DNA of 64,000 nucleotides from Argentina anserina (taxonomy: Eukaryota; Streptophyta; Magnoliopsida; Rosales; Rosaceae): the NCBI RefSeq assembly GCF_933775445.1, contig NC_065872.1, positions 7,006,001 through 7,070,000 of the forward strand, given 5' to 3'. Positions 36,051-48,465 of the stretch are shown here, in pieces (the stretch's first letter is position 1; each line of letters begins with the position of its first letter). Position numbers and translations under genes: made by a program. The notes beneath the pieces are model-generated. The model searched no databases, had not been told where the DNA came from, and was given only the letters and a program-made list of their open reading frames with translations.

Positions 36051-36167
36051 AATGAAACGAGTGACCCAATACAATTAGGTCTAGTGACACAAGTCTCTTT
36101 ATATATGAAAGATCCTGTGTTCAACTCGTGAGATACTCATTTTAGCATATTGTAATGAAACGAGTGA
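36051..36167 (+). mobile_element. Very short tRNA-derived SINE with target duplication
   Basis: Exact direct repeats aatgaaacgagtga at 36051-36064 and 36154-36167 flank a segment of only about 90 bp. Inside are a pol III A-box-like taggtctagtgac and a B-box-like tgttcaactcgtg, the tRNA-like head of a SINE. The tail is short (ttttagcatattgt), with no poly(A). This fits a 5'-complete but very short or 3'-truncated SINE. Confidence 0.6.
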
Positions 36168-37523
36168 AGCAATACTAAAATTAAACCGATTAATTAAATT
36201 CACAACTTTAACTTAACAAAATATGACTGTGCAGTCTAATAATTTGTACGTTGTACGTCATTTGTATACTGTTATGAACTTGGTGATTATTATACAGTGT
36301 AAAGTGATTAATCTGATCATCACCAAGTAAGGTTGTGGTCAGCTCCAAAACTAGCAATAGCCCTTTGCGATTGCAAGTGCGTTCAAAAGTAAAGAAGAAG
36401 AAAAAAGGGTGGGAAGCATCGTCCAAGAAAAAGAAATATGAGAATAAATCGATTGCCATGAAAAAAAGGACAAAGGGAATCGAGGGACCATTGATGCATT
36501 ATGAATTAGTAGCCATGAATAGTTGGTGTCTGGATATCAGAAAGAGATCGAGTTGGTCGATCATGTCGTTTTGAGGATGAGCTCGATCTGTTCTCTGTCA
36601 CTCTGTCTCTCATCATATAGCTAGTGTCCCAAACCCAACCCGCTTTCTCTGCTTGCTTTTACCGCTTTGCTCATGTTTTGCTTTTGCCTCTCGATCAATA
36701 ATGTTTCCTTTTCCTATCTCTCTATCCCTCTCGCTCTCTAAGTCGATCAGTCTACCGGGCAAATGAGACAGTTAGAAATCGGCGTTGACGCTTCCTCGTA
36801 CATCAATCACCTCATCACACTATTACTTTATTTACCACTCTTTTTCCCCTCCTGTAATTTTCGTTCTTCGATCTCTAGGGCACTACCATTCTATTGAATA
36901 TAGAATATATTATGCAACTCATCTTCTGCTAGTTTACACAAGAGGCTACGTATGTGCGTAAGTGTTATCCTTTAACATTGGACCATTATTAATTGGTCTT
37001 GTATATGGAAAACAAATGTACATGAACATAAGAATGAATGTCTAAGATGTTGTAAGAACAGGGCATGCATCAATGGTGGAGCAGAGTCGGCCGACTCGGT
37101 CCCAACATTAGGTCAATTGAGCAATCTCTTAATCAACATTATATTAGCTTAACACAACCATTCATCCTATTGAATTAATTATATTTGTATATAAATTCTT
37201 AGGTAATTTTTTTTCTTTTGAGATTTTCTTAGATTTTTCGTACAATAGCAATAGTACAGTTGTGTTATAAAGAGTGATGTACATTTTTCTCGAATATATG
37301 TGATACATCTTCAGCTTATGTACATGATCGGCACATTATCGATTATTGAGAGGCCGCGAATCCTCGAGGATTTAATTCAAGGCAGTATGGTTACTTTCCT
37401 TGATTGATAAGTTCTGAAACTTAGCTATTAAAGGAGCAGACATATTAGCAAACCGTGTCTTTAGCGTGTAGACTGTAGTTTGATTGGGATGGTTTATATA
37501 ACAAGTGCTATATATACACAGTA

Positions 37524-37526
<3 letters not shown>
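36168..37526. other. Intergenic; CT-rich patch
   Basis: Mostly AT-rich. A pyrimidine-rich patch lies at about 36590-36760. No gene supported. Confidence 0.4.

Positions 37527-37556
<30 letters not shown>
37527..37556. repeat. (AT)15 microsatellite
   Basis: Perfect AT repeat directly at the left border of the palindromic MITE; another TA run lies at its right border (37973-37990). Confidence 0.95.
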
Positions 37557-37559
<3 letters not shown>

Positions 37560-37972
37560 ATTTTGTCTCAGCTAAGAAGCTCCACATCAATGATTTTGGT
37601 GCGGATTACTATTTCTTCTTCACTTTTCGATCGAATTTCTTCATCTACACCTTCTAGTATCTAGAGAATATTGTGTAGATCATCTCTGCAAACTTTCAGC
37701 CAATTTGGTGATCGTTAAGACCTTCAAACGTGAAAAACAAATGAACGTACTGAATTATGTCAAACATGAATCGTTCATATTTTTAACAGAATAACGCAAT
37801 TTTGAGGGTCTTAACGATGACCAAATTAGCTGAACTTTTGCAAAGATGATCTACACAATATTATCTAAATACTAGATGATGGAGATGAGAAAATTCGATC
37901 AAAAAGTTGTGAAAAAATGGAATGGAAATCCGCATCAAAACATTGGTGTGGACCTCCGCAACCAAGAATGAC
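37557..37972. mobile_element. Palindromic MITE (~416 bp)
   Basis: The two halves are inverted copies almost end to end. Shared words include ttttg.tgcggat, gatcgaatttt.ttcatct, ctagtat.taga.aatattgtgtagatcatct and ggt.atcgttaagacc, meeting around 37765. The flanks are (TA)n on both sides, consistent with insertion at TA but hiding any duplication. No coding capacity. A transcript would fold into one long hairpin. Confidence 0.88.
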
Positions 37973-37990
37973 TATATATATATATATATA

Positions 37991-38814
37991 CATATATAGT
38001 TCTATTAAAAGCTACTTGTTTCTTTCTCAAACCCTAAGCTACGGGGGCACAAATGATATTGCAACGTCACTCGAATGCATGATCGATCGATAACAAACAA
38101 ATTGATGAACAACAACATAGCTAGGCATTGGTGTCCGACAAGCTAGTAAATATAATTTTGTGATAGATTAACTCGATCTTATATTAGCGAAAAAGAAAAA
38201 AGACGTAGACAGTGTATGCATCAATAGTGCATGTTATATTTTGATATATATCGCCCTTTCATGAACTATCACATAATTATAACTTGAGTGATAACCCCCG
38301 TATTTCTTTCATTATCATCGAAATGACTTCACTATTTCATAGAGCTAGCTGGGGGAATCATGGCCGGATATATGCATGTCCTATATGGCTATATCCCATG
38401 ATGAAGATCGACATCGGGTATTATCGATCATATAATTTAGGGATAGTTCGTTTTATACCCATTCTTTAGGTAGTCTTTTAAAATAAACTCACTCATGAAT
38501 TAATTCAATTTACACTAAATTGTTACAAAATATGATAATATATTGTCTTTCATTTTTAATAAAATTATATATTGTCACTATTTAATTTAATTAGTCAACT
38601 ATTAGAATTAAATTCTAATTTAAATACCTTAATTGTAGATTTTGGTCGTAATTTTAGCAGTTTTCTTCAACTCATCAATATTGCTAGAATTAAGGAAGTT
38701 ACTTTACATATATCTATTGATATAAAAAAATTATAAATTTAATTGAAATAATAATGTAAAATTTGTTTTTGGATAATTTAAAGTTTCTATCTTAAAGGTA
38801 TTTTTTTTAACTCA
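37991..38814. other. Intergenic, AT-rich; nothing recognised
   Basis: No ORF of substance and no repeat structure seen. It ends in the TCA target duplication (38812-38814) of the CACTA element. Confidence 0.4.
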
Positions 38815-40172
38815 CACTAGGCCAAAAATCAAGGTTGACAATAGTTTTTTTACCATTGTCTAATCTAGAAGTCTACCATTGTCTGTTTCATAGTTCAGAC
38901 AATACACAAAAAACATTGTCAAAAATCAACTCACACAATGGACATGGTTAAAAGAGTTATTGTCTATACACTAGAATCGACAATGCTTTTTAGTAAACAA
39001 ACATTGTATAATTGTTATCAGACAATGTTTTTTAATCAATGTGGACAATGGTCTTTCTCACTTTGGCTATTGTCTATAATTTCGCTAGACAATAGTTCAA
39101 TTTTCATTTGGGTTGTCCTTTGATCCATATAACAATGCTATTATTTATATTTCATGCATAGACAAGGTGCGAGGGAAAAATATCAATTTGCTTATAACCA
39201 AAACCATATTCAAACTAATTGCATTATCATAATCGACCAATTAAATACATCATTCATTGGCCTAAAGTATCAAATATATTATAATAATATCCCAACCTAG
39301 CCTTTATCAAACTGTCTATGTACACTGAAGAGAAAAAACTAATTAAATAAGAAAATAATTAACACTAGGAGATTGCCCAAAATGCAATTATATGCTCCAG
39401 TAGCTATAATGACCTTCAATTACTATGTTGCGTCATTCTTCAGCAACTCTATAAAATCATCTGCAAATATCAAGTATATATGAAGGAACAAATATCAGTC
39501 CAATATACTAGCAAAAAAAAAATTCTTCATTTTCATTTACAATATGACATGTATTAAATACTAACATGTAACCAAATGACACGGTGGTCAGAGAAATAAC
39601 AAACCAGATATACATTAACCTTAGAGCTTGAGGAGCTATGCACCACACAATAGTAAAAAGGTCATATTTTAAACATAAACAAATAAATTGTGCTTCACAT
39701 ACCTTAAGACTCCAAAGAAGATTCATTTATCTTAACCATATTTATAACTTCCTTCTTATCTATTGAAAGCTGTCATCAAAAAGACTGATAGCTAAACTCA
39801 TACTAGTTATAACATTTAACTTCTGCAAAAAAAAAGTAAAGATCACACATATTAGTATCTATAATCAAGAAATGAAGGTATGAAATAATAATTAAATTAC
39901 ATTAAGTTCTTCTTGCCAAAGTAACCTCAAATGTATAGTAATAGTTTATTATCTTTGCATAAGCATCAACCAAGACATCATATCATAGTTAATACCACAT
40001 CATTTTAGAGATCCTTTACAAAAAAAAAACAATATTTAGTTTGTAAAAGCTCAAGCTAAGAAGGAAAGTAAAAGTTGTGACTATGCTCAAGGAGGTTGCA
40101 TTTAATTAGTCATTTACACTTTGGTAAGTTGGTATAGTATTCTTAACTGGATTATAAATCCTGATTTAGGAG

Positions 40173-40837
40173 TTGTGGGAATGTTGCTGGGACTGAGACA
40201 AGCAAAACCCCACAAGAATCTCGAGCTATGGTGGCCGGAGGAGGCGGCGCCGACACAGCAGTAACTTCCGGCGGTTGCTACACCGTGTGTGGTTGTCGCT
40301 GGAGTGCAAGGCGTAGCCCAAAAGATGGAGATCGTCGAGCCCGTCAGTTTGATAGGTGGCACGACACGAGGCGACGTCGGATGGTGGAGAAATAGGCCGG
40401 AGAAGGTTTTTGGGTCGGGTGAACAGTACCCGAGCTCGGGTGAACAGTAACCGAGCGGATTTTTTGGAAAAAAAAAAACTGATTTTCTGATTTTTAATCT
40501 CCTCTCCTTCCTTTTATACTATTTCCAAAATCGGAAACGAACTTCCGACGTTAATAACATTCGCGTCCGACGTCCGATTCAAACGCGTGACGTGTCCACG
40601 AACTCGTATCGATGAGCTCTACGACTTTCGTGAAGGAAGTTTTCACAACCGAGCGACAGAATAAAAGTCGATCTATACGTTGCGGTAACATTACGTTTTC
40701 TAATTAAACGATCCGAGAACGTTTCCGTTTTCATTTCGAAATGTCGCAAACCTCCAATTGTCGTCTTGAATTACTTTCACAAGTTTAACACTTTGAAAAT
40801 TCTCGACATTTAGTTTCTAAAAATTCGGGTTATTACA
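40173..40837 (-). mobile_element. 5' end fragment of the same LTR family, inside the CACTA element
   Basis: Reverse-complemented, it begins TGTAATAACCCG at 40837 and follows the first 665 bp of the LTRs at 9247 and 15412 closely. It stops abruptly at caacattcccacaa (40173), where unrelated sequence begins. It includes the same TATA region. The LTR boundary is exact on one side only, so this is a truncated or rearranged copy. Confidence 0.9.
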
Positions 40838-40854
40838 ACTTTTGCATATTTAAT

Positions 40855-43250
40855 AATGCATCTTATTTGGTACGTATTTCTTTACGCCAAATGTGTAACG
40901 ACGTGAATAGAATTCATTCTCATCATGTCGTTTTATATTTTCTTTATAGGGACTATAAACCTAAACCTTTAGGTATTGTTGTTTCGTGGGCGCTAAGCTA
41001 TACATCGAATGAGAGTCGAGTCAAGTATATTGTGTTAAGTGCAATAATGCGTCTTTGCACTTATATAGGGAATCTCATTTCCTAACACTTATTCATCATC
41101 TTTCATTTAGACGAAAACGGATCTATGTCTAAAGACTTCGACTGATCATGGGAGCTTGGAAGCCTCACTTTTTAACATTTAGAGTGCTTAAAAACCGATT
41201 GATGGTTAATCATCAATATTACAGTATTCAAGATCCATTTTGAGACTGTGTCTTCCCAATGATCTTTTTCATTATCGACTTAGGATTTGTATTGGCGACA
41301 TCTTTTTAGTTCATCAAAAGACTATGCAAATCCATATTGAATACGCAATGACATAACACATTTGATCCCTATTCATAATCAAGTATTTTACTTCGTGAAC
41401 GTTTCAATTCCTTTTGTAACGCTACGTGATCTAGAACCATTTATTGGGTGGATAAAGTATGTTCTATGACTTTCATGTATATCTATTAATTTCGATCCAC
41501 ATAGAGATACCTTATTTCACCATTCATAAGCTGCATTTGTCAGTTTTTCAGAAACTACCAAACTGATAAGGTAGTGGAGTCCAATGACTTCCGTTACGAG
41601 AATATCTCTTTATGGTCCATTACAAAAGAATATTTACTCGTAGTCGATTCCAGTGCGTTTGTGAGAGACCATTTATGCCACTTTATGGTGTCAACATGCC
41701 ACCATCTATGGTGGCAATGCAATGCCCAATTCTTTTTTGGTGGCGTCATGTCCTCTTTTTAGGACATTGAACCTTGCAAGCCTATTTGCAGCTAATATCT
41801 GTGATCTTATCACTTTGTGCAATAGTGGGGATCAAGATGAGACACAGTGGGAACAAACCACGACAATTCCTGTCGTTTCTCTTGAACATTCTTTGTTCTT
41901 ATCTCCCCCTAACGACGGGAAGACTGTCTCATCAAAGTGATATTCCACATATCTAGCGGGAAAAGAGATCGCTTGTCAAAGTTGCTATATAGCGGACTAT
42001 CTAGATGCTCGTCTCCAATAAGAACATTTATTCACATTAGTTGGTTTCACCATCATGCAATGTGGCGTCACAATTCGGCACGTAGATTAATCTAGTTGAG
42101 ATCAAGGATTGTAGATCCGTGTCAATCCTGGCAAGCTCAAGTATTTTCGATCCTTTGATGTTATCGATTGTAATTTCTTGTACAATGATTAAGGTGATAG
42201 CCAAAAACTAGTGAGTAATAAGTTGTTTATGCAAAAATTACATTATCATAAACGGAAAGATTGGTGCGCATTACAATTTACCAATATCAAGACTAGTACT
42301 TAAGTCATTTTCTGTGAGACCAAGTGGGTTTGTAACTATCATAAGTAACATTAGTTTTAGTAGTAAATGGTGTGATGACACGTGACCAACGTGTCGACAC
42401 ATCAACCAACACTATAAATTATTTAAAGTGTCCGCCAGTTGGTTGAATTAATCCACATAATAATCCACATAATTTTCGTTGGATTCAATCCTTGAACACA
42501 GTGAGAATACATGTCCTTTGCATAAGATGATCTCAATCTGAATTTCTTTAAGAAATTGATAAGATTGGAATGATTAGTTTTACATACCTAATCACAATAG
42601 ATATAAGAAGCATAATATGATGTTAGTGCATATACTTATGCATCAAAAATATCATTGTTCCGTCTTAGGGAAGCGACGAAATCTGGGGATGAACTTACAT
42701 CTTCAATACCTCCATAAAAATAAATTTAAGGATTTTGAGAGTACTTTGTTTCCTTAGTTCTTACTTTTATTTTATCCAAAAATATGAGTGTTCTGGTGTA
42801 ACTCCTTTCATATACGAACAAATATAGCACGACCTGGGTATCCCAGTAAATCGTGTCAAAGCCCAAATATGCCAAAATCCTGAAGGTCAATTTCTTTTGA
42901 CGTTGTTGGATTTATTAAGCAGTTTCATATATACTTGCTAAATAGACATATGAACTTCTCTAATACTTGGTTAAATCCACATTCATTAGAAGTAAACTGT
43001 AATCTCACTTATTCATTTTACATGAAAAAATCGTTGACATAAATGTTTAAAACATATGAGGGTTCGATTATCTCATGTTGACCCTTGTTACATAAAGTGC
43101 CAATGAAGTATATATGTAAGACATGAAAATGGAATATAAACCCAAATTCTTTAGAGTAATTTGATAGAATCGTAAAACGATATCTCCATATCATAATGCA
43201 TGTATATTTTGAATCCCGAAGGATTATATATTAGCGATCATTATTAATAT
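40855..43250 (-). mobile_element. Degenerate Ty1/copia pol fragment inside the CACTA element
   Basis: Minus-strand reading gives HDLLGYPGRAIFVRI (42812-42857), a decayed GAG-pre-integrase motif. Further downstream come HFDETVFPSLGGDK (41898-41939) and, in another frame, NVQEKRQELSWFVPTVSHLD, the segment between integrase and reverse transcriptase of plant copia elements. Many shifts and stops. No LTRs recognised, and the limits are approximate. Confidence 0.75.
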
Positions 43251-44717
43251 TATTATTTATATCCACAAATATAGTACAATTATTCTTCAGTACCACTGTG
43301 GGAATCACATGATGCAAAAATCCTAAAACATGTCATATGCCTCTAGTTAAACACTCACATAAAATCAGATAAGTGATTCATAGACAACCAATTGACAACT
43401 ACTACCACAAACTCAATCTTTAAGTCATCAATTAACCACTTGCATGAATCCAAAGCCAGTATATATTACCTTGTGTATGACTCTCAATCTGTTAACTACA
43501 CCAAACTCCCAAAAAAACGGAACCTTGCAAAAAAGAAGGCAAATTTAGCTAAAACTCAATCCATAACCTTCACCAAACGTTACTAAAATATTGGTCATTC
43601 ATCAGAAGCCATTGTACCTTGCATTTAAGTTGCGTAAAGCCTTGTGACATCCAATGATGAATACAACCCTAGCAACTCATTCTAGGGCTTCTTTCCATGG
43701 AGCTTATGCAAAGGACTTTCTAGTGGCTTCCCTTATAAAAAATCAGTACAACAAGTAAGAAAATGGCAATGAACACACAAAAAGGGGTAATATTAGCAAG
43801 TAATTAAAATACAAATTGAGATATGAATATCTTGGGTAAGAAGTAGGACAACAATCAGCAAAACCTAGCATCTGTGTAAATTGACATTAAAATGTGTACT
43901 CAAACAGATTAATAGAGAAGAAGATTAAAAAGATTGAACCTCAACGACTTGATTTAAATTGGACTTGAGGAGATCGCTCTTTTGTTCATTCTTTCTCTTC
44001 TTCTTCTCAACCTCTTTTGTTTTCTATCAATTGTATATACTATAATTAGCAACAACAAAAATACATAATGAAAAGATTAATTTCCAGTAAACGAGCAACT
44101 AGATTACAGTAGCGAACCTTGATTATGTTATATGTTTAACTTGTTTTTGAGCATTTGAAAGGCTTTTGAACAAGTTTGTTGCTTCCAAAACTATAGAACC
44201 CTAAAATCAAAAGTAATCAGAACCCCAAAATTCAAAACACTAAAGAGCTGCACCAAAAAAGAACTCAAATATGAATCCAGTTTGTATTGCTCAAGTAATG
44301 CATAGAGCCGATAGGTCGAATTCAAGGTTTGACCTCCATTGAAGTTAGATTCGATGGCGAGAGAGAGATGCTATGAGAGGTTAACAGAAACAGAACCAAA
44401 CTAATGCAAAACAACCTTTGCTGCAAAACTTACATCAAAACCCACAATTAAAATCAAAGCTTTCTAATTCCCAAATACACATAAATCAAAAAAATGAAAG
44501 AACATGACAACTCAATTCAATAAACAAAACCCAGTACATAAATCAAAGTATCAACAAAGATACAAAGTGAAACAAGTGATGAGGTTCGGAGTTACCCTTT
44601 TACGATTAGAAGGATGAGGAGCCAATCCTATCTCGGTGGTACGTGGCCCTTGTTCAATCTGACGAAGAGGTTTGTCTTGTGTTGCGCCGACACCACTTCT
44701 TGCAAACGAAACTCAGG

Positions 44718-44719
<2 letters not shown>

Positions 44720-44759
<40 letters not shown>
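44720..44759. repeat. (GA)20 microsatellite
   Basis: Perfect dinucleotide repeat within the CACTA element. Confidence 0.95.
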
Positions 44760-44766
<7 letters not shown>

Positions 44767-45549
44767 TTTCTAGATCTGTATGAATCAAAAGCTAGGGTTT
44801 TGAATTGGGGAAAAAGCTGATGTCGGGACCGCATAGCCGATAGTGAGAGAGCCGAGTGAGAGCTGTCCCAGAAGAGAATGAACTGCTGGGACGTAAGGCT
44901 TCCTACCGTGACATGAAACTTGCTGTCGGGACGCGAGGCTTGAAACTACTGTTTGGACAAACTAATTGCCGAGAGAAATGGTAGGGTAGTGGAGTTTTCC
45001 TCCCTGACCGGGACCGGTGAGTTTGGAAAGTGTTTTTGCGCAAATATGAAATGGAAAGTGTTTGCCTAAATGGTTAAGTGTTATGGTTGGAAAAAATGAG
45101 GGGGGGGGGGGGGACTAAAGTGAGTCATGAATTCCCTCCAATATTTAGGGTTTCTTCTTCAATGAATTTGTTTTCAAAAACCATTGTTAGTTATACATTT
45201 GAGACAATCTGTAAAGATATCCTAAACAACTATTGTAAAAAAGATATTGTCCTAAACAATTCAGTCAATATTTCCCAAAATAAATAAAACAATTGTTCAT
45301 AATTTGAGTACAGACAATAGGCAGTTTAAAACCATTGTTGTAAAAAAAATTCTAGACAATGTGATTTACGGTAAAATATAAAACATTGTCTTATAAACAT
45401 CTAACAATGCCAAGAACAAAATCATTGTTCAGACCAAAACTTAAGACAATGCTTATTTTGAAAACCATTGTCTGAAAATCTTAGACAATGGTTTTTTTGC
45501 CCTGCATTGTCTATTACCATTGTTTATTCACTATTTTGGCCTAGTGTCA

Positions 45550-48070
45550 TTACTTCGTATGTTGTTATCTTCAGCAATTTGCATTAACTATTTGAAGAAT
45601 GAATTTGTAATCTAATTCAAATGTAGATATCAATGAAAGAAATCTATAAAGTAGAAGTTTTATGTTCTTAACCTAACTAATAGAGTTTACGTAACTTACA
45701 AACTATATGTCAGACGCGTTGAGTTTATATGATATACCTATTTGTTAGATAAAAATATACAAAAATACTTGTAATAAAAAACGATAAAAGAAATCAATCT
45801 CAAGAATAACATACCTTATTAGTAAGTACCAAAGAGAATGTAGACATGGATATGCATAGGTGATGATGTGATACATAAGTTTACAACAAACATATCGATT
45901 CAAATTTCTTCCTCTTTGCATTGGTGCAAATGAAATGAATTGTTTGTATTACAACTTAGCGTTTGCTAAATATAAAGGTTTTTTCCATGCAAATTAAACA
46001 TGAATGCTTGCACAAATTAGGGCATAAATCACATATTTTTAAATTCTTATGATTATACAACAAAACTCTACATGGAAGGTTGTCAAATGGTATTTCAGGC
46101 ATACAGAACAATACAAAATATGCACCAACACTCTAAAAGGGATGTTGCTTACGTGGATTATGTATAGATTAAAAGAAAAAATTGTGGGTTTCTTTTCAAG
46201 CCTTGTCTTGAAAATTAGGTTTTCTTCTAGTTTTCTCTATAATTTATGAGAGAATGTGTTCGATCAAAACTTGTATCTAGCTATGCATCACGATTAAAGT
46301 TGTTTAATAGGTTCCCTACATAACTAAGTAGGTCGAAGTTTAATATGTATGAGAAGATGGTACAGCGTAGATGAAGGAGATCTATCAATTGATGCTGGCT
46401 TTTCTCCATCTGAAAGGTGCGTGATCTTGATCGATGTTATCGATTGTGCTAATAGTACATGATGTGCGTTATGGAAAAAGGGTGGTAGTTATATAGGTTG
46501 TTGCTTGGAATGAGATTGAACACTTGTTAAAACCAAAGCCAAATATAGACATGCCATTTATACATATGTTCTACATACTTTACGCGAGATATCATTCACT
46601 TGGATATTGTACGTTAATACTTTGCTCTTATGTTTCTCATAGATGGAGAAGTTAACTTTGCATATCGAACTTGAGATGCTTTTCTTGCTGTCATTCAAAA
46701 ACTAAATAGTTACGGTAACATTCTCAAATTCTTCAAACATATTCATTGAGTAGCAAATATGTTTACAGTTTCATACATAACATTATTCTTTTCTTGCTCC
46801 TTTTTAGTTAGCCTGTCACCAAACAATTTTCATACAATAGTTGCTGGATGACTAGGGTTTCTAATTGATGTTGTTCTCGCTTGAAACAAAATCAAAGTTC
46901 ATGTAAATGTCAAAAAAAAACTCTTATTTCTCAAAAATCAAGCCTGATGTCTCAAGAAAATGCGTTTAATCTAGACTGTGTAGTAATGATCGAGTAGACA
47001 CAATAACTTGTATTGGCTACGAGATATCTATTTAATCGTACTTACGTACCATTCTTCATTCGATGTACACGAGTCATTGAACATATATACATCTGTAAGA
47101 TCGGGAAGGTTGTCGTCGATATTTAAGTGAAAACCAGAGCCAAAACTCCCTAAAATCTCCATAACCACATATCCAAAGGCCAGGGTAGCTATCTTCTATT
47201 GCTAATTTGCCATCCCCATCTTCCTCTCACCCTTTTCCACATTGATCGAACGTGATCTCCATCAAAGAAGAAAGCCAGCAAAAGAGGAAGACAAAAGTGC
47301 CGCGTAGGTATGGCAGTCGCCAGCTTCGGCATGCAACCAAAACCTAAAACATCCATTCGAGCTCGTAGCAGTAATTAACAGCAACGTCGATGGTGGCCGG
47401 CCAGAAGACTGGAAGAAAGTGCACGTGTACACAACCGACTTTGGCACGTGACTGGAAAGTAAATAATAATTAAACTGTAACAAGTGCGTGAGGGACTAGG
47501 AGCACCAGATTGGTGGATTCACGTGACATCATATCCCAAAAAGACGACAGATGGTAGAGATGAAGCTGGTTGGCCTGTCAATTATCAATCCCGTATGCAG
47601 TTGGAAAATGAAAGCTTCAAATCTTCTTCTGAATTCATCATTTGATAAATTTTAAAAGAGGCTCTGAGATTTTTAAGTGGGAAAATGCAGAGAAAAATTC
47701 CAACCTCTCCCCATTTGTTTGATTTATAATACTAGTTACTTGCACCTGAAGAAAACAAAGTTTAATCCTCCCATAAACTGATTCAAAAAATACATGATCA
47801 TATATGTAATGTCAATTTTAACATTTAATTAAGCCAACTTCACTTGTATATCATCAATTCCTGACCTAATGATCAGCATCCAGCAGCCTAATAATTTAAC
47901 TTGCTTGAGGTTTCGATTATTTTACATTGTTAACTATTGAGTTTTAATTTTTTTTTTCTAGTGGGATCGATTGCAGTTGCAACATTACCATCTGAAGTTG
48001 CTTCACATGATTCGTTATGCTTAGCTCATAGATTTTCTATACAGATGACGCGCGCATAGAGCATTTGCGT
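45550..48070. other. Intergenic, AT-rich
   Basis: No gene or element recognised. A GC-richer patch at about 47230-47470 contains G-box cores (gtgcacgtgtac and ggcacgtgac). Confidence 0.4.
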
Positions 48071-48074
48071 CAAA

Positions 48075-48465
48075 TCTTTTTTTTTTTGATTTCACGGCAA
48101 GAAACCATACCCCATTAACATGAGGGGCCCTAGTCTCATGTAGCTCTTACGAGCGCGAGCAGATGCAGTCCACAAGCGGAACATCAAGGTATCCCCACAA
48201 CTGAAAGTATTTCCTCCGGCATGGGACTAATCTCTGATGGGACCCATGTGAAATGGTTACAGCCCATGCCACAGTAATGCTTCCAGTGGCCCAACACGGC
48301 CCAGTTTTTCGCTACAATAGGCCCGTCAGACACACTGGAGTGTGTAATGCTTCTGCCAATGATCAAATTCCTGACCAATGCTACATTTAAGCCCTGATCA
48401 AAGAGTTGTCGCGGTCAGAAACCACTACACCACACCCCGTATTAATTTGTGTAATATAAAGTCAA
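48075..48465 (-). mobile_element. Probable SINE or other non-LTR retroelement
   Basis: On the minus strand the segment begins near 48460 with ggtgtggtgtagtggtttct, resembling a pol III A box with flanking tRNA-like sequence. It is GC-richer than its surroundings and ends in a run of about 12 A at 48078-48090. No ORF and no certain target duplication. Length (about 390 bp) and poly(A) tail fit a SINE. Confidence 0.45.

Larger units (their letters stand above)
38815..45546. mobile_element. CACTA (En/Spm-type) DNA transposon, non-autonomous, 6.7 kb
   Basis: It begins CACTAGGCCAAAAATC and ends in the inverted form ATTTTGGCCTAGTG. The 3 bp duplication TCA flanks it (38812-38814 and 45547-45549), as expected for CACTA elements. 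Within about 300-400 bp of each end are many short subterminal repeats of acaatg / cattgtc in both orientations, the usual transposase-accessory binding sites. No TNPA- or TNPD-like protein was found. The interior holds an LTR fragment, a copia relic, a (GA)n tract and a 14-base poly(G). Confidence 0.92.

Noticed and set aside
44628..44834. ORFs across the (GA)n tract on both strands
   Set aside because: Produced by the dinucleotide repeat.
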